Below are positions 26,439 through 34,446 of a stretch of DNA of 64,000 nucleotides, piece by piece (the stretch's first letter is position 1; each line of letters begins with the position of its first letter). The notes beneath the pieces are model-generated. The model was not told the origin of the DNA. It made no database searches and was given only the letters and a program-made list of their open reading frames with translations. The stretch lies in assembly GCA_017464425.1 (NCBI GenBank), contig JAFUDX010000002.1, forward strand, positions 1 to 64,000, given 5' to 3'. Origin of the DNA: Treponema sp. GTDB lineage: Bacteria; Spirochaetota; Spirochaetia; Treponematales; Treponemataceae. The position numbers were made by a program, and so were the translations under genes.

Positions 26439-27437
26439 TTACACAAATCTAGATAATTCCAAAAATTCCTCATAAAATGCTTTTAGTTGTGCAAGAGACA
26501 CTTTATCTGCTATTTTTCTTGTTCCATCTGGAACTTTTATGTTTGCAAAGCCATTAGGATTTTTTATCAATTCATCAAGAAAACTTGTTGCAACCAAAAG
26601 AATTTTATTGGAGTTCATGTTTTGATAATAATTATCAGGCATACTGTAAAACAACGCTTGAATATCGTAACTTGAAATGCCATTTACTAATTTGTTATCA
26701 GAGTCTTCGCGTATTGTTTTTCCTAATCGAACTAATCCCCTATATAATCCTTGACATTTATTGTCCTTTTGTTCAACCAAATATCGGTTATAAAATGGAA
26801 AATTTGCAGTTCTTTCTTTCGTCTGCTTATCAAAAACTTGTACTCCCCGAAGATAATCATATTTGTATTTGTCATATAATACTGAATCAAACCAATTTGC
26901 AGGAACAACATCAATATCACGGCGTAAGCTTCCGCCTCTAATTTTTATTGATTTTGCACCTTTATTTTCTATTTTAGCTACAGGGTACGCTTCTTGCAGT
27001 ATTTCATAACAGGTATCGCGTAATTCTTGCATATCAGAGGTAGGACTTCCTTTATATGGATTTGAAGGCTTCAAAGGCGGCTCAAGAGAATAGAATTTTT
27101 CCGTAATAACAAGCAAATCTATGTCGCTTGCTCCTTTTATATGAGTATTGCAAGTAACAGAACCTTGATATTCAAAAGTTATATCCATACCTCTTTCATC
27201 TAGACCTTCTTGTAAATGCTTTTTTACGCGTTCTCCTTCCTCAAAACTAATTTGAGTTGAACGCTCGGAAAGTGGCATCATTGCGGTCTGTATATATTCT
27301 TGTGCTTTTGCATTCTCAGATTTATTTGAGAAAGTAACAAAACTCTTATCAAGAGAGTCTCCTATCATACTTTCCATTGAAACGGTTGGGTCAGTTCGAC
27401 GCTCATATAACCGTTGAAGTTTGTCTGTATAATTCAT
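26439..27437 (-). CDS. CBASS CD-NTase (cGAS/DncV-like nucleotidyltransferase)
   Basis: 332 residues. The polymerase-beta-like active site is visible as GSVTCNTHIKGASDIDLLVI (GS followed by DxD, about residues 110-129) with the third Asp in RRDIDVVPANW (about 178). The protein is expected to make a cyclic oligonucleotide second messenger when phage infection is sensed. It begins 4 nt after the stop of the Cap15-like effector gene, with GGAG at good spacing, forming a two-gene type I CBASS operon with no Cap2/Cap3 ancillary genes. The exact clade and product cannot be told by eye. Confidence 0.88.
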   Translation of the reverse strand: MNYTDKLQRLYERRTDPTVSMESMIGDSLDKSFVTFSNKSENAKAQEYIQTAMMPLSERSTQISFEEGERVKKHLQEGLDERGMDITFEYQGSVTCNTHIKGASDIDLLVITEKFYSLEPPLKPSNPYKGSPTSDMQELRDTCYEILQEAYPVAKIENKGAKSIKIRGGSLRRDIDVVPANWFDSVLYDKYKYDYLRGVQVFDKQTKERTANFPFYNRYLVEQKDNKCQGLYRGLVRLGKTIREDSDNKLVNGISSYDIQALFYSMPDNYYQNMNSNKILLVATSFLDELIKNPNGFANIKVPDGTRKIADKVSLAQLKAFYEEFLELSRFV

Positions 27438-27440
27438 TTG

Positions 27441-28061
27441 TTACTCCTGTTTTGTAAGTTTCATCGTGCCGTAAGAACCTCTGTCTGTATCAGTGTAATA
27501 ATTTCCTAATACAGTTTTGTCTTTTATATTAAATACAAGCCGACAGAAGCCCGTATGCCTATGTAAACCATCCTCTTGTACAAACGGTTCGTTCTCATAC
27601 ATATATGTCAAAACATATTCATTTGCATTTCGTTTTTCTAAATCACCAAAAACGCTCGTAGAATGCGATGTTGATTTTGAAGTCTTTGTACTTATCAAAA
27701 TCTTATCAAGCGTTTGCTCTATAACAACCATTCCATCCCATTGGTTGTTTATTGTAGCATCATCATATTTTTTACCAATACCTTCACATTTCCATTCTCC
27801 TGAAAGGTCGGGAACATTCAAGATTTTGGTTACAAGAGGAATTTTCCAAATTAGTTTTGCAAAAAGAAACCATAAAACACTAAAAATTAAAAAACTAGAA
27901 ACGGATAAACTTGCAATTTCGGCTATTCCCGTTTTTGTACTTATTTTTACAAAGATAGGGGTCAGTTTATTTGATATGAGCGGTGTGACTAAAACAGATA
28001 TGACTGCAAGCCAATAAAGTATATTTATTTTTGAAAATCCTCGAATTGAATAATCATGCAT
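27441..28061 (-). CDS. Cap15-like CBASS effector (2TM + beta-barrel)
   Basis: 206 residues. The ATG at 28061 has AAGGAG upstream. Two hydrophobic helices (about residues 13-34 and 50-72) are followed by PDLSGEWKCEGIGKK (about 83-97), the start of the beta-barrel typical of SMODS-associated 2TM effectors (Cap15/SAVED-independent class). Further barrel strands (WDGMVVIEQTLDKILISTKT, LTYMYENEP, CRLVFNIKDKTVLGNYYTD) follow. Cap15 proteins bind cyclic dinucleotides in the barrel and oligomerise to disrupt the inner membrane. It precedes the CD-NTase in the operon. Assignment is by motif and pairing. Confidence 0.85.
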   Translation of the reverse strand: MHDYSIRGFSKINILYWLAVISVLVTPLISNKLTPIFVKISTKTGIAEIASLSVSSFLIFSVLWFLFAKLIWKIPLVTKILNVPDLSGEWKCEGIGKKYDDATINNQWDGMVVIEQTLDKILISTKTSKSTSHSTSVFGDLEKRNANEYVLTYMYENEPFVQEDGLHRHTGFCRLVFNIKDKTVLGNYYTDTDRGSYGTMKLTKQE

Positions 28062-28200
28062 AGAAATCTCCTTATTTCTTACTAAAATAAAGATAATAAT
28101 TTTTCTGTGCAAACGACAATATTTTTACAAAAAAATAAATTTTCCCCACAAACCTCAAATCTATGCTACAATATAATATCTCGTACACAGGAGGCGGAAC

Positions 28201-28470
28201 ATGGCGGCTATGCCACTCAGACAGCAAGTGATGGATTATGTTGACCAACTCGATGATGAAAAGACAGAACTCGTGCTTGTGTTTGCGCAGTCGTTGACGA
28301 ATACAAAACCGACTTTACAAAATTCAAAGACTCCCGCCGAGCGGATTGTAGCGGCAAAAGCCCTCGCCGAGCTTGAAACCATGAGCTTTACCCCAAAGAC
28401 AGAAATCAGCCTTGACGGGCGAAAAGAACGCGCCGAAGCCCTGTGGAGAAAATATGAAAGTCTTTTTTGA
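28201..28470 (+). CDS. Antitoxin of PIN toxin-antitoxin pair
   Basis: 89 residues (MAAMPLRQQVMDYVDQLDDEKTELVLVFAQSL...). A helical N-terminus with the pattern of small antitoxins that begin with a short hydrophobic helix is followed by a tail ALAELETMSFTPKTEISLDGRKERAEALWRKYESLF that likely contacts the toxin. GGAGGCGG precedes the ATG. The gene overlaps the toxin start by 17 nt. Expected to repress its own promoter (a TATAAT lies near 28170). Confidence 0.75.
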   Translation: MAAMPLRQQVMDYVDQLDDEKTELVLVFAQSLTNTKPTLQNSKTPAERIVAAKALAELETMSFTPKTEISLDGRKERAEALWRKYESLF

Positions 28471-28876
28471 CACCAATATCTTGCTCGATTATCTTCTCAA
28501 GCGCCAGCCTTTTTACGAGTCGGTCAAGAAAGTGTTTAACATGTGCCTGTTCAAGATTGACGGCTGTGTCACGCCACATTCGCTCATCGATGTTTTTTAC
28601 ATGCTCAGCGAAAGAACAGACGCAACTGCTGAATATTGCCGGGAAACAATATTAAAACTTCGGGCTGTCCTTTCCGTAATCCCAGAAAACGACGACCGTG
28701 TTTCCGTTGCCGCACAGAACAGTGCCTTTGATGATTTTGAAGATTCCATGCAAAACGAGTCCGCAATGTTTGCGGGTGTAGATTACATAATCACTAGAAA
28801 CAAAAAGGATTTTGCAAACTCAACAATTCAAATTGTTACACCGGAAGAATTTTTGGTGCTAGTTAATGCAGAATAG
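28454..28876 (+). CDS. PIN-domain toxin
   Basis: 140 residues, MKVFFDTNILLDYLLKRQPF.., with intact first Asp. It then shows SLIDVFYMLSER, DFEDSMQNESA and YIITRNKKDFANSTIQIVTPEEFL, giving the usual four acidic positions of a PIN RNase. It is a paralogue of the toxin at 11964-12377, whose first Asp is changed. The start at 28454 was chosen over 28412 because of the match to other PIN N-termini and overlap with the antitoxin end. Confidence 0.85.
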   Translation: MKVFFDTNILLDYLLKRQPFYESVKKVFNMCLFKIDGCVTPHSLIDVFYMLSERTDATAEYCRETILKLRAVLSVIPENDDRVSVAAQNSAFDDFEDSMQNESAMFAGVDYIITRNKKDFANSTIQIVTPEEFLVLVNAE

Positions 28877-28957
28877 AGAAATAAAATCTGATATAGTTAA
28901 ATCGTTCAGTGGACTGTATTTATACAGTTGTCCGCTTGTAAAAGCCGCTGAAGCCTT

Positions 28958-28992
28958 ATCCCTCGCACATGCGGGGGATTATTTGTTTTTGG
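28958..28992 (+). terminator. Terminator of the PIN toxin-antitoxin operon
   Basis: ATCCCTCGCA-CA-TGCGGGGGAT stem with a T-rich tail (ATTATTTGTTTTT), about 80 nt after the toxin stop. Confidence 0.7.
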
Positions 28993-29025
28993 GATGTTCC
29001 CACCAACTCCTGACACAGATTTATA

Positions 29026-29544
29026 TCATTGAAAATCACTTTTTGAGACAACATTTATTACATCACCGCGATTCGTGTTTGAAACAGAATAATTCATTAT
29101 TGCCAAAAGTTTATCCTTTTTTTCTTTTTCAATGTTTTCAATAGTTATAATTGCAGAAAAATAACCACTTCGTGAATCATTTTGAACTTTCACTTTAGAT
29201 TCTTTAGATGATTCATTGTTTGCTGTATAATTCCTACATTCATATAAACCGTCAAGTTCCTGTAAATTATAATCCAATCCGTCAAATTTTGCCTTTCCGT
29301 AAACTTTTTTTGTTATGTTTTGTTCAGCGATTGCATACGGCGAAAGTCCTCCGCTTTCTTGAAAAATCACAATCACAGAATACATTCCTTTCATTCCAAA
29401 TTCATCGAGTACATTTTCTATATTATTTTGGAATTCAGTTTTTTCCGCCTCAATTTTAGCTTCAAAATCCTCGCTCTTTTGATTTGAACACGATGCTGTG
29501 CCCAACAAAAGAAGTGCCGACAATGCAATTAAAGTTTTTTTCAT
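29026..29544 (-). CDS. Lipoprotein of unknown function
   Basis: 172 residues with signal peptide and lipobox GTASC (Cys about residue 19). The mature part begins with a charged helix (EAKIEAEKTEFQNNIENVLDEFG), then alternates beta strands (YSVIVIFQESGGLSPYAIAEQN). I do not recognise a family. It is the last gene of a minus-strand run of exported proteins (29026-33019) that is divergent from the XRE gene at 33147. Confidence 0.7.
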   Translation of the reverse strand: MKKTLIALSALLLLGTASCSNQKSEDFEAKIEAEKTEFQNNIENVLDEFGMKGMYSVIVIFQESGGLSPYAIAEQNITKKVYGKAKFDGLDYNLQELDGLYECRNYTANNESSKESKVKVQNDSRSGYFSAIITIENIEKEKKDKLLAIMNYSVSNTNRGDVINVVSKSDFQ

Positions 29545-29581
29545 AATTTCCTCCTATAAAAGTATTTTTTGTTACTTTTTC

Positions 29582-30853
29582 CTAATACGCCTCTAATCCG
29601 ATTCCAATTCCCACACCTGCAGAAAAACCAGTGACATTGTTATAAGAAATATCGACCTTTGTAAAAAGATGCGAAATGTTAATTAAGAATCCTGTATTTG
29701 CTTTAAGAGCCAAATAACCTGTTTTCCATTCTTCTTGTGCCCAGTTTTCACCTGCAAAATCAAATCTTAAACCTACACCGCCACCAATAAACCATGCCAG
29801 ATTGCTGAACAGTCTTCTGGTAAAATCAAGCTCAAAAAGTCCTGCATGAATGTTGTTTTCATCCTCAAGATTATGCAAGTATTCAAGACCGACGAAACCT
29901 GCAATTGAATCAAGCAACATAGGCATTTCAAGAGAAAAGCCTATTTTGTTCAAATCAACTTTTTGGTCAATCAAAGCAGAAAACGGAACATCGGCGGAAA
30001 GCATAAGGACAATCCATTCATTAATCATGTGACTATAATCAACATCAATGAATGTTTTTCGCATGATTTTGTCAACAGTTTCGGTTAGCCAATCCGTATG
30101 CATATTCTTGACTGTTTCTTCTGGATTATTTGAAGTTGCCGTTGCACTCGGTTCAAGTTTGCTGCCCATACTTGGTGGCAGCGGAAGATTATTCAAATAA
30201 CTTGGGTAATTAATACAATATCTTTTATCTGGACGGCATTGGATTTCCTCTCCGTTTGACGAAACATAACCGAAAACAACATAGCCTAGGTTATCCGTCC
30301 AAGTCGGGTCAATCCAAAACCATTTGCCGTCAGCACGCTGAATCCAAAGCCAAGCGTGATGTGTCGCCCTTTTTGTGCTATTTACATGTTTATGAGTTCT
30401 TACAGGCTGATAGTCGATTTCCTTTACATAAACGCCATTCTGAACCATGTTATGATTGCCTTTTGTCGTTGGGTATGAAAGAATTATCTGATTTGAATCC
30501 GAATGAGTTCCTGCAAGATAAAACTGATTTTCGTACATGCCTTGCCTGTTGTAATACTGTTCGTATCTTTTCAAATATTCATAGCCAAATTTGGCATAAT
30601 TAAAGCATATTCCATAAAAAGTCGCTGTCATCGTCTGATTGCCTGATTCTTGTGCCAAGCGGGAAGCAATCATTTGCGGTTTGTAATAATCTTGTGGGTC
30701 ATCATACCAACCGCCGCCCGCTTGTGTTGCCGAATATTGCCCGATACATGCCGTATATCTTGCAAGGTCTTGGATTGCATCGGTGAATGAGTCGGAAAAA
30801 GAAACAGAAATGAAAACTAATAAAACTATGAAAATTGTGGTTAGCTTTTTCAT
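29582..30853 (-). CDS. Exported transglutaminase-like protein with C-terminal outer-membrane-barrel-like region
   Basis: 423 residues with signal peptide MKKLTTIFIVLLVFISVSFS. The first 230 residues have the transglutaminase-like Cys-His-Asp order: YGICFNYAKFGYEYLKRYE (Cys about 83), THHAWLWIQ (His about 150) and WFWIDPTWTD (Asp about 162). The C-terminal 130 residues (GLEYLHNLEDENNIHAGLFELDFTRRLF.., FIGGGVGLRFDFAGENW, ISYNNVTGFSAGVGIGIGLEAY) alternate like short beta-barrel strands and end in an aromatic residue. This suggests a periplasmic or surface cysteine peptidase or crosslinking enzyme tied to the outer membrane. The substrate is unknown. Confidence 0.65.
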   Translation of the reverse strand: MKKLTTIFIVLLVFISVSFSDSFTDAIQDLARYTACIGQYSATQAGGGWYDDPQDYYKPQMIASRLAQESGNQTMTATFYGICFNYAKFGYEYLKRYEQYYNRQGMYENQFYLAGTHSDSNQIILSYPTTKGNHNMVQNGVYVKEIDYQPVRTHKHVNSTKRATHHAWLWIQRADGKWFWIDPTWTDNLGYVVFGYVSSNGEEIQCRPDKRYCINYPSYLNNLPLPPSMGSKLEPSATATSNNPEETVKNMHTDWLTETVDKIMRKTFIDVDYSHMINEWIVLMLSADVPFSALIDQKVDLNKIGFSLEMPMLLDSIAGFVGLEYLHNLEDENNIHAGLFELDFTRRLFSNLAWFIGGGVGLRFDFAGENWAQEEWKTGYLALKANTGFLINISHLFTKVDISYNNVTGFSAGVGIGIGLEAY

Positions 30854-30856
30854 AAT

Positions 30857-31246
30857 TTATTCTTTCTTAGTTTTCTCAATTGAAATTATAGCAAAATTGC
30901 CATCCGAAAGTCGCAAACAATACAGTTCCTCATATTCTTTGGTGATAATTCTTGCAACCCCAAATTGTTTTTTTATCAACGCTTCGATAGCATTACTAAA
31001 TAAATCCTTTGGTAGTTCTTTGAATTCGTCGTTGCTCCCAATTTCTGCATTAAATTCACAGGAAGAAGAATCGTGCTTACTGGCAATCAACATTGCCCAA
31101 TAAAGTGCATCTGCATATGAATATGACTCATTTGCAAAATTTGCTTCCGTGTTGTTACCAACCTTCATCCATTCTGCAAAAATTGGCATGGAAACACAAA
31201 CAAACAGACCAATAAAAATACAACACATTATTCTTTGTTTGTTCAT
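30857..31246 (-). CDS. Small exported protein of unknown function
   Basis: 129 residues. The start at 31246 (MNKQRIM) has GGAGG in front and gives a clean signal peptide ending SMPIFA. The mature region has helices and ends in strands (YCLRLSDGNFAIISIEK). No family recognised. It lies 3 nt upstream of the transglutaminase-like gene and 1 nt after the preceding gene, so it belongs to the same operon. Confidence 0.65.
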   Translation of the reverse strand: MNKQRIMCCIFIGLFVCVSMPIFAEWMKVGNNTEANFANESYSYADALYWAMLIASKHDSSSCEFNAEIGSNDEFKELPKDLFSNAIEALIKKQFGVARIITKEYEELYCLRLSDGNFAIISIEKTKKE

Positions 31247-31247
31247 T

Positions 31248-31607
31248 TTAATCCTCCATTTTTTTGATTTTATATCCAAGTTCTTCAGTTTTCTTTATGA
31301 AAGGTACAATATTATCTTTGTCCCAACCACGATTAATTCTGATTTTCTTGGTATCAGCAAGTTGTATTTCATCAGAAAAATAATGACGAGATTGATTTTC
31401 TGAAATTTCAGAAGTTTCCCTAACAACATCAAAAGAAGCGACTTTCAGTTTCGTCACCTGTTGAATGTCAGCCAAAAATATCTGTGTTAACTCAGAATAT
31501 GTAATATTTTTATGTGCCAAGATATAATCAGTGACAACCGCTTCAACGAGTCGCCCTTTTCCATATAACTTCCCTTTGAACAAGTATTTTGAACAATCTT
31601 TTGCCAT
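31248..31607 (-). CDS. Cytoplasmic protein of unknown function (119 aa)
   Basis: No signal peptide. The N-terminal half KYLFKGKLYGKGRLVEAVVTDYILAH.. with ITYSELTQIFLADIQ looks like a winged-helix or compact helical domain. The C-terminal half has IRINRGWDKDNIVPFIKKTEELGYKIKKM. I do not recognise the family with certainty. It is the only apparently cytoplasmic protein in a run of exported ones and is tightly packed between them. Confidence 0.6.
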   Translation of the reverse strand: MAKDCSKYLFKGKLYGKGRLVEAVVTDYILAHKNITYSELTQIFLADIQQVTKLKVASFDVVRETSEISENQSRHYFSDEIQLADTKKIRINRGWDKDNIVPFIKKTEELGYKIKKMED

Positions 31608-31646
31608 TAATTCTACCCTATACTGTTTTCACAAGCATTTCTGAAT

Positions 31647-32200
31647 TCATTTTGAAAGCTCCTGCAATTTGGCAGCCGCTTCTTCATTTCCTTGTTCAGC
31701 AGCTTTCTGATACCAGAATTTTGCATTCTCAAAATTTTCCTCACTTTCATAAATACTTCCCAGCATCCACTGACAAGTTTCATCACCTTTTCAGCTCCTT
31801 TTTGATACCAATTTTTTGCACCCTCAACATCCTTAAAAAAGAATTTGTACATAGTTCCAAGCCTTGAAGCTGCAAGAATTTCTCCATTAGAAAAGGATTT
31901 TTCATACCAGTTTAAGGCTTCTTTGCGTTTATCTTTTGATAAATACAAATCCCCACATCTAAGTTGTGCTTTAGCGTGATTTTTTTCAGCAGCTTTTGAG
32001 TACCATTTTAAAGCTTTTGAATATTCCTCTTGTTTTGTATAATATTGTCCCAACTCATACTGTGCTTCCGAATTTCCTTTTTTTGCGAGTACAGTGAGTT
32101 GTTTTATGTCTTGTTCATCACTGTTGCTTGATTCTGCAACAACTTTTACAGTCCACATGATTAAAAATATCGCAGCAAATAAAAAGAATTTTGTTTTCAT
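31647..32200 (-). pseudogene. Exported Sel1/TPR-repeat protein, frameshifted
   Basis: Signal peptide MKTKFFLFAAIFLIMWTVKVVA, then Sel1-like repeats (AKKGNSEAQYELGQYYTKQEEY, WYSKAAEKNHAKAQLRCGDLY, WYEKSFSNGEILAASRLGTMY, WYQKGAE). The frame is then lost at an A-run (31788-31791, four instead of five A). The uninterrupted alternative frame continues the repeat (GDETCQWMLGSIYESEEN.., WYQKAAEQGNEEAAAKLQEL) to a stop at 31647. The unshifted frame instead runs to 31613 with no repeat pattern. It could be a real mutation, a phase-variable run or a sequencing error. Confidence 0.7.
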
Positions 32201-32224
32201 AAAAATTTTCCTCTTATGTTTTTC

Positions 32225-33019
32225 CTATTCCAACGACTTTAAAGCCAAATCTCGGATTTCTTTGGAAATAGAATATTTTGCTGTTATTGAATATGTTATC
32301 TCATCACGGATGTAACCATCCAAATCAACGATATAACCGAAAACTTGTTCTCCGTTGTCGTAATAGATGTATCGGTATTGGAAAACTTCTGTATGCCTTA
32401 GTCCAACTCTAGTAATGTCATATGTTTCGTGTCTCAGCCTATACAAAGTTTGTTCTGGAGTTTCATTACTTGAAGAAGAACTTGGAGCAAGCGGACTTAA
32501 AATTGCTTTTGTTACGCTCTCTACTTTTTTCTTGTTTTTTTCGATTCTTTCGGCTTCTTTTTTATTATATGCAACATAGAATTCATGTGACGGTTCAAAG
32601 AAATCCATAAAAGTGTTCTTAAGCTTATTCTTCTTGTACATTAAAACATATCGTCGGATTCTGTTTCCATAATTGACATACGCAACGCCATATTTAAAGC
32701 CCGAGTCTTCCATAATGGCACAAAGCGTGTTAACCGCTTCGCTTTCACCTTCGTTGTGCCACACAGAGCCATAGCCTAGTTCAGTTTCTGTTTTTACTTT
32801 ATTCAATACAGAATCTTTCCCCTGCCATTGGGTTTTATCATTTGCATACTTGCCGAGTTCGCCTGACCATTTTTGCGAGAACAAGACATCACCTTTAGCT
32901 CCGTCAGGCAAAAGCATATTCTTTTCGACACGATTCGGAACATACCCGACATTTGAAGTAGATGCACAACCGACAAGCAACACAGCAAATGCCATAAACA
33001 AACTGCGCATTTTTTTCAT
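32225..33019 (-). CDS. Lipoprotein of unknown function
   Basis: 264 residues, signal peptide with lipobox LLVGC (Cys about residue 18). The mature part is mixed, with a long charged helix (KKEAERIEKNKKKVESVTKAI) and a Ser-rich spacer (APSSSSSNETPEQ). The C-terminal motif FGYIVDLDGYIRDEI resembles small lipoprotein folds. It is the first gene of the exported-protein operon and is transcribed away from the XRE gene at 33147. Confidence 0.7.
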   Translation of the reverse strand: MKKMRSLFMAFAVLLVGCASTSNVGYVPNRVEKNMLLPDGAKGDVLFSQKWSGELGKYANDKTQWQGKDSVLNKVKTETELGYGSVWHNEGESEAVNTLCAIMEDSGFKYGVAYVNYGNRIRRYVLMYKKNKLKNTFMDFFEPSHEFYVAYNKKEAERIEKNKKKVESVTKAILSPLAPSSSSSNETPEQTLYRLRHETYDITRVGLRHTEVFQYRYIYYDNGEQVFGYIVDLDGYIRDEITYSITAKYSISKEIRDLALKSLE

Positions 33020-33146
33020 ACGAAACTCCTTAAATCAACAAATTGAAAGCAGAAAATCTATTGCTCCCAATTTGGAAGTGTATCAAATTTAAGTTCTTTT
33101 TGAAAGTGTAAATTTTGCTCAAATACTATCAAAATGAGAGTGAAAT

Positions 33147-33485
33147 ATGACGGAAACGGAGCTTTTGGAAACTTTATCGCAGAATATAAAGTTCTACAGA
33201 AAAGGAAAATTCACACAGGAAACGCTTGCAGAAGAAATTGGCATTTCAGCACAAAATATAAACAATGTAGAAGGAAAACGCAGATTTCCACGGACAGAAA
33301 ATCTTGTAAAAATAGCAGATGCACTAGGAGTTGAAGTTTACCAACTCTTTATTCCACAAAACAAAGTTCCTGTGAAAATCGAGGAAACTCCAGAAAACGA
33401 AAAAATCCGCTCACAAATTACAGAAGAAGTAATAGACGATGTACGACGGATTTTGAATAAGGCGTTAGATAAAATGAAACAATAA
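33147..33485 (+). CDS. XRE-family regulator
   Basis: 112 residues with an N-terminal helix-turn-helix (NIKFYRKGKFTQETLAEEIGISAQNINNVEGKR.., about residues 11-60) and a C-terminal helical tail. Divergent from the exported-protein operon starting at 33019, with a 127-bp AT-rich gap holding GAAGTGTA/GAAAGTGTA direct repeats that may be its sites. It lies immediately before pntB fragment 4. The same arrangement recurs at 38520 and 46172. Confidence 0.85.
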   Translation: MTETELLETLSQNIKFYRKGKFTQETLAEEIGISAQNINNVEGKRRFPRTENLVKIADALGVEVYQLFIPQNKVPVKIEETPENEKIRSQITEEVIDDVRRILNKALDKMKQ

Positions 33486-33516
33486 AAATCGCCGCTCCCC
33501 CATACAGGAAGCGGCG
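33486..33516 (-). terminator. Terminator downstream of pntB fragment 4
   Basis: Stem CGCCGCT/AGCGGCG (33490-33516) with a T-run on the minus strand. The following CTGCGTCTAATTACTGCTC up to the pntB stop is shared with the flank of fragment 5, which has a similar terminator at 38898-38929. Confidence 0.65.
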
Positions 33517-33574
33517 TTCACACACAGACATTCACAAAACAAATCTATGAATATCTGCGTTAATCTGCGTCTAA

Positions 33575-33705
33575 TTACTGCTCATTAAACTCACTCACCA
33601 GCGCTGAGACCGTAGCCTTAGCATCGCCGTAAATCATAACAGTGTTGTCGTTTGTAAACAGCGGGTTCTCAACACCAGAGAAGCCTGTACCCTTACCGCG
33701 CTTCA
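33575..33705 (-). pseudogene. pntB 3' fragment 4 (C-terminal ~43 residues)
   Basis: 131 bp that encode the end of PntB (KRGKGTGFSGVENPLFTN... to ALVSEFNEQ and the stop). The frame is intact but has no start. Homology stops after CTTCA at 33705, and hairpin sequence (CGTTCCGCTTCGGAACG, 33712-33728) leads into the RloB-like gene. It is the shortest fragment. Confidence 0.9.
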
Positions 33706-33795
33706 TTCCTTCGTTCCGCTTCGGAACGAGTCTGACGGCTCGCGGCTACAATCCTTAACGCAAAAGTTATTATAAAAAGGAATTAATTTATATAG

Positions 33796-34446
33796 TTATA
33801 CGCCACATTCAGTTAAAATCTTTTTCACAATATTATGAACAGACAAAGATGGATTTTTATCAAACCACTCATATCCGTAATTTTTATTAGGTGTGCTTTC
33901 AGAATATCTCTGTTTTTCTATTTTTTCCGCTCTTTTCACGGCAGATTTTATATCTTCCAAAGTAATTTTAGCGAGAATCTGCAAAAAATTCCGTTCTTCT
34001 TTATATTCTTTCAGATCTTCAAATTTCGTTCCGAAAATCTGATTTATATTTCGCAGATAATCTGATTTGTTTCCTACAGAAGAAAATAAATCTTTTTTAT
34101 GCAAGATTATCCAAAGTTCAAAATCAATATTGGAATAACCTAAATCAAATTTTATAGACTTACCAATTTTTTCCGCATCTTTCATTTCTTTTAGGGTATT
34201 CTCAAATCGCTTTTGATGCTCAATGTCTGCATCTTCAACATCAAAAACTGCAGTAATCACACACGGTTGAATAACAGAAATCTTTTTCACATATTTTGAT
34301 GGCGAACATTTTTCTACTTGAAAGACAGGATTTGCAATTCTTTTTTCTTCCATTCGAATCAATTTTTGGAGATATTGAAAATATAGTATTTCTGTTTCCC
34401 CCTCCACGGAGAAGAAGTATTTATTGATTTGGAGTCTCTGAATCAT
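33796..34446 (-). CDS. RloB-like TOPRIM protein (AbiLii-like), module 1
   Basis: 216 residues. The N-terminal FFSVEGETEILYF carries the TOPRIM Glu, VFDVEDAD gives the DxD pair (about residue 80), and DFELWIILHKKD matches the RloB signature FELWxxLH. RloB partners with an AAA15/RloA ATPase; the pair corresponds to the abortive-infection system AbiL of lactococci. The ATG at 34446 lies inside the end of the ATPase gene (26-nt overlap), a sign of translational coupling. It is probably a nuclease effector, by analogy with TOPRIM proteins of other defence systems. Confidence 0.82.
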   Translation of the reverse strand: MIQRLQINKYFFSVEGETEILYFQYLQKLIRMEEKRIANPVFQVEKCSPSKYVKKISVIQPCVITAVFDVEDADIEHQKRFENTLKEMKDAEKIGKSIKFDLGYSNIDFELWIILHKKDLFSSVGNKSDYLRNINQIFGTKFEDLKEYKEERNFLQILAKITLEDIKSAVKRAEKIEKQRYSESTPNKNYGYEWFDKNPSLSVHNIVKKILTECGV

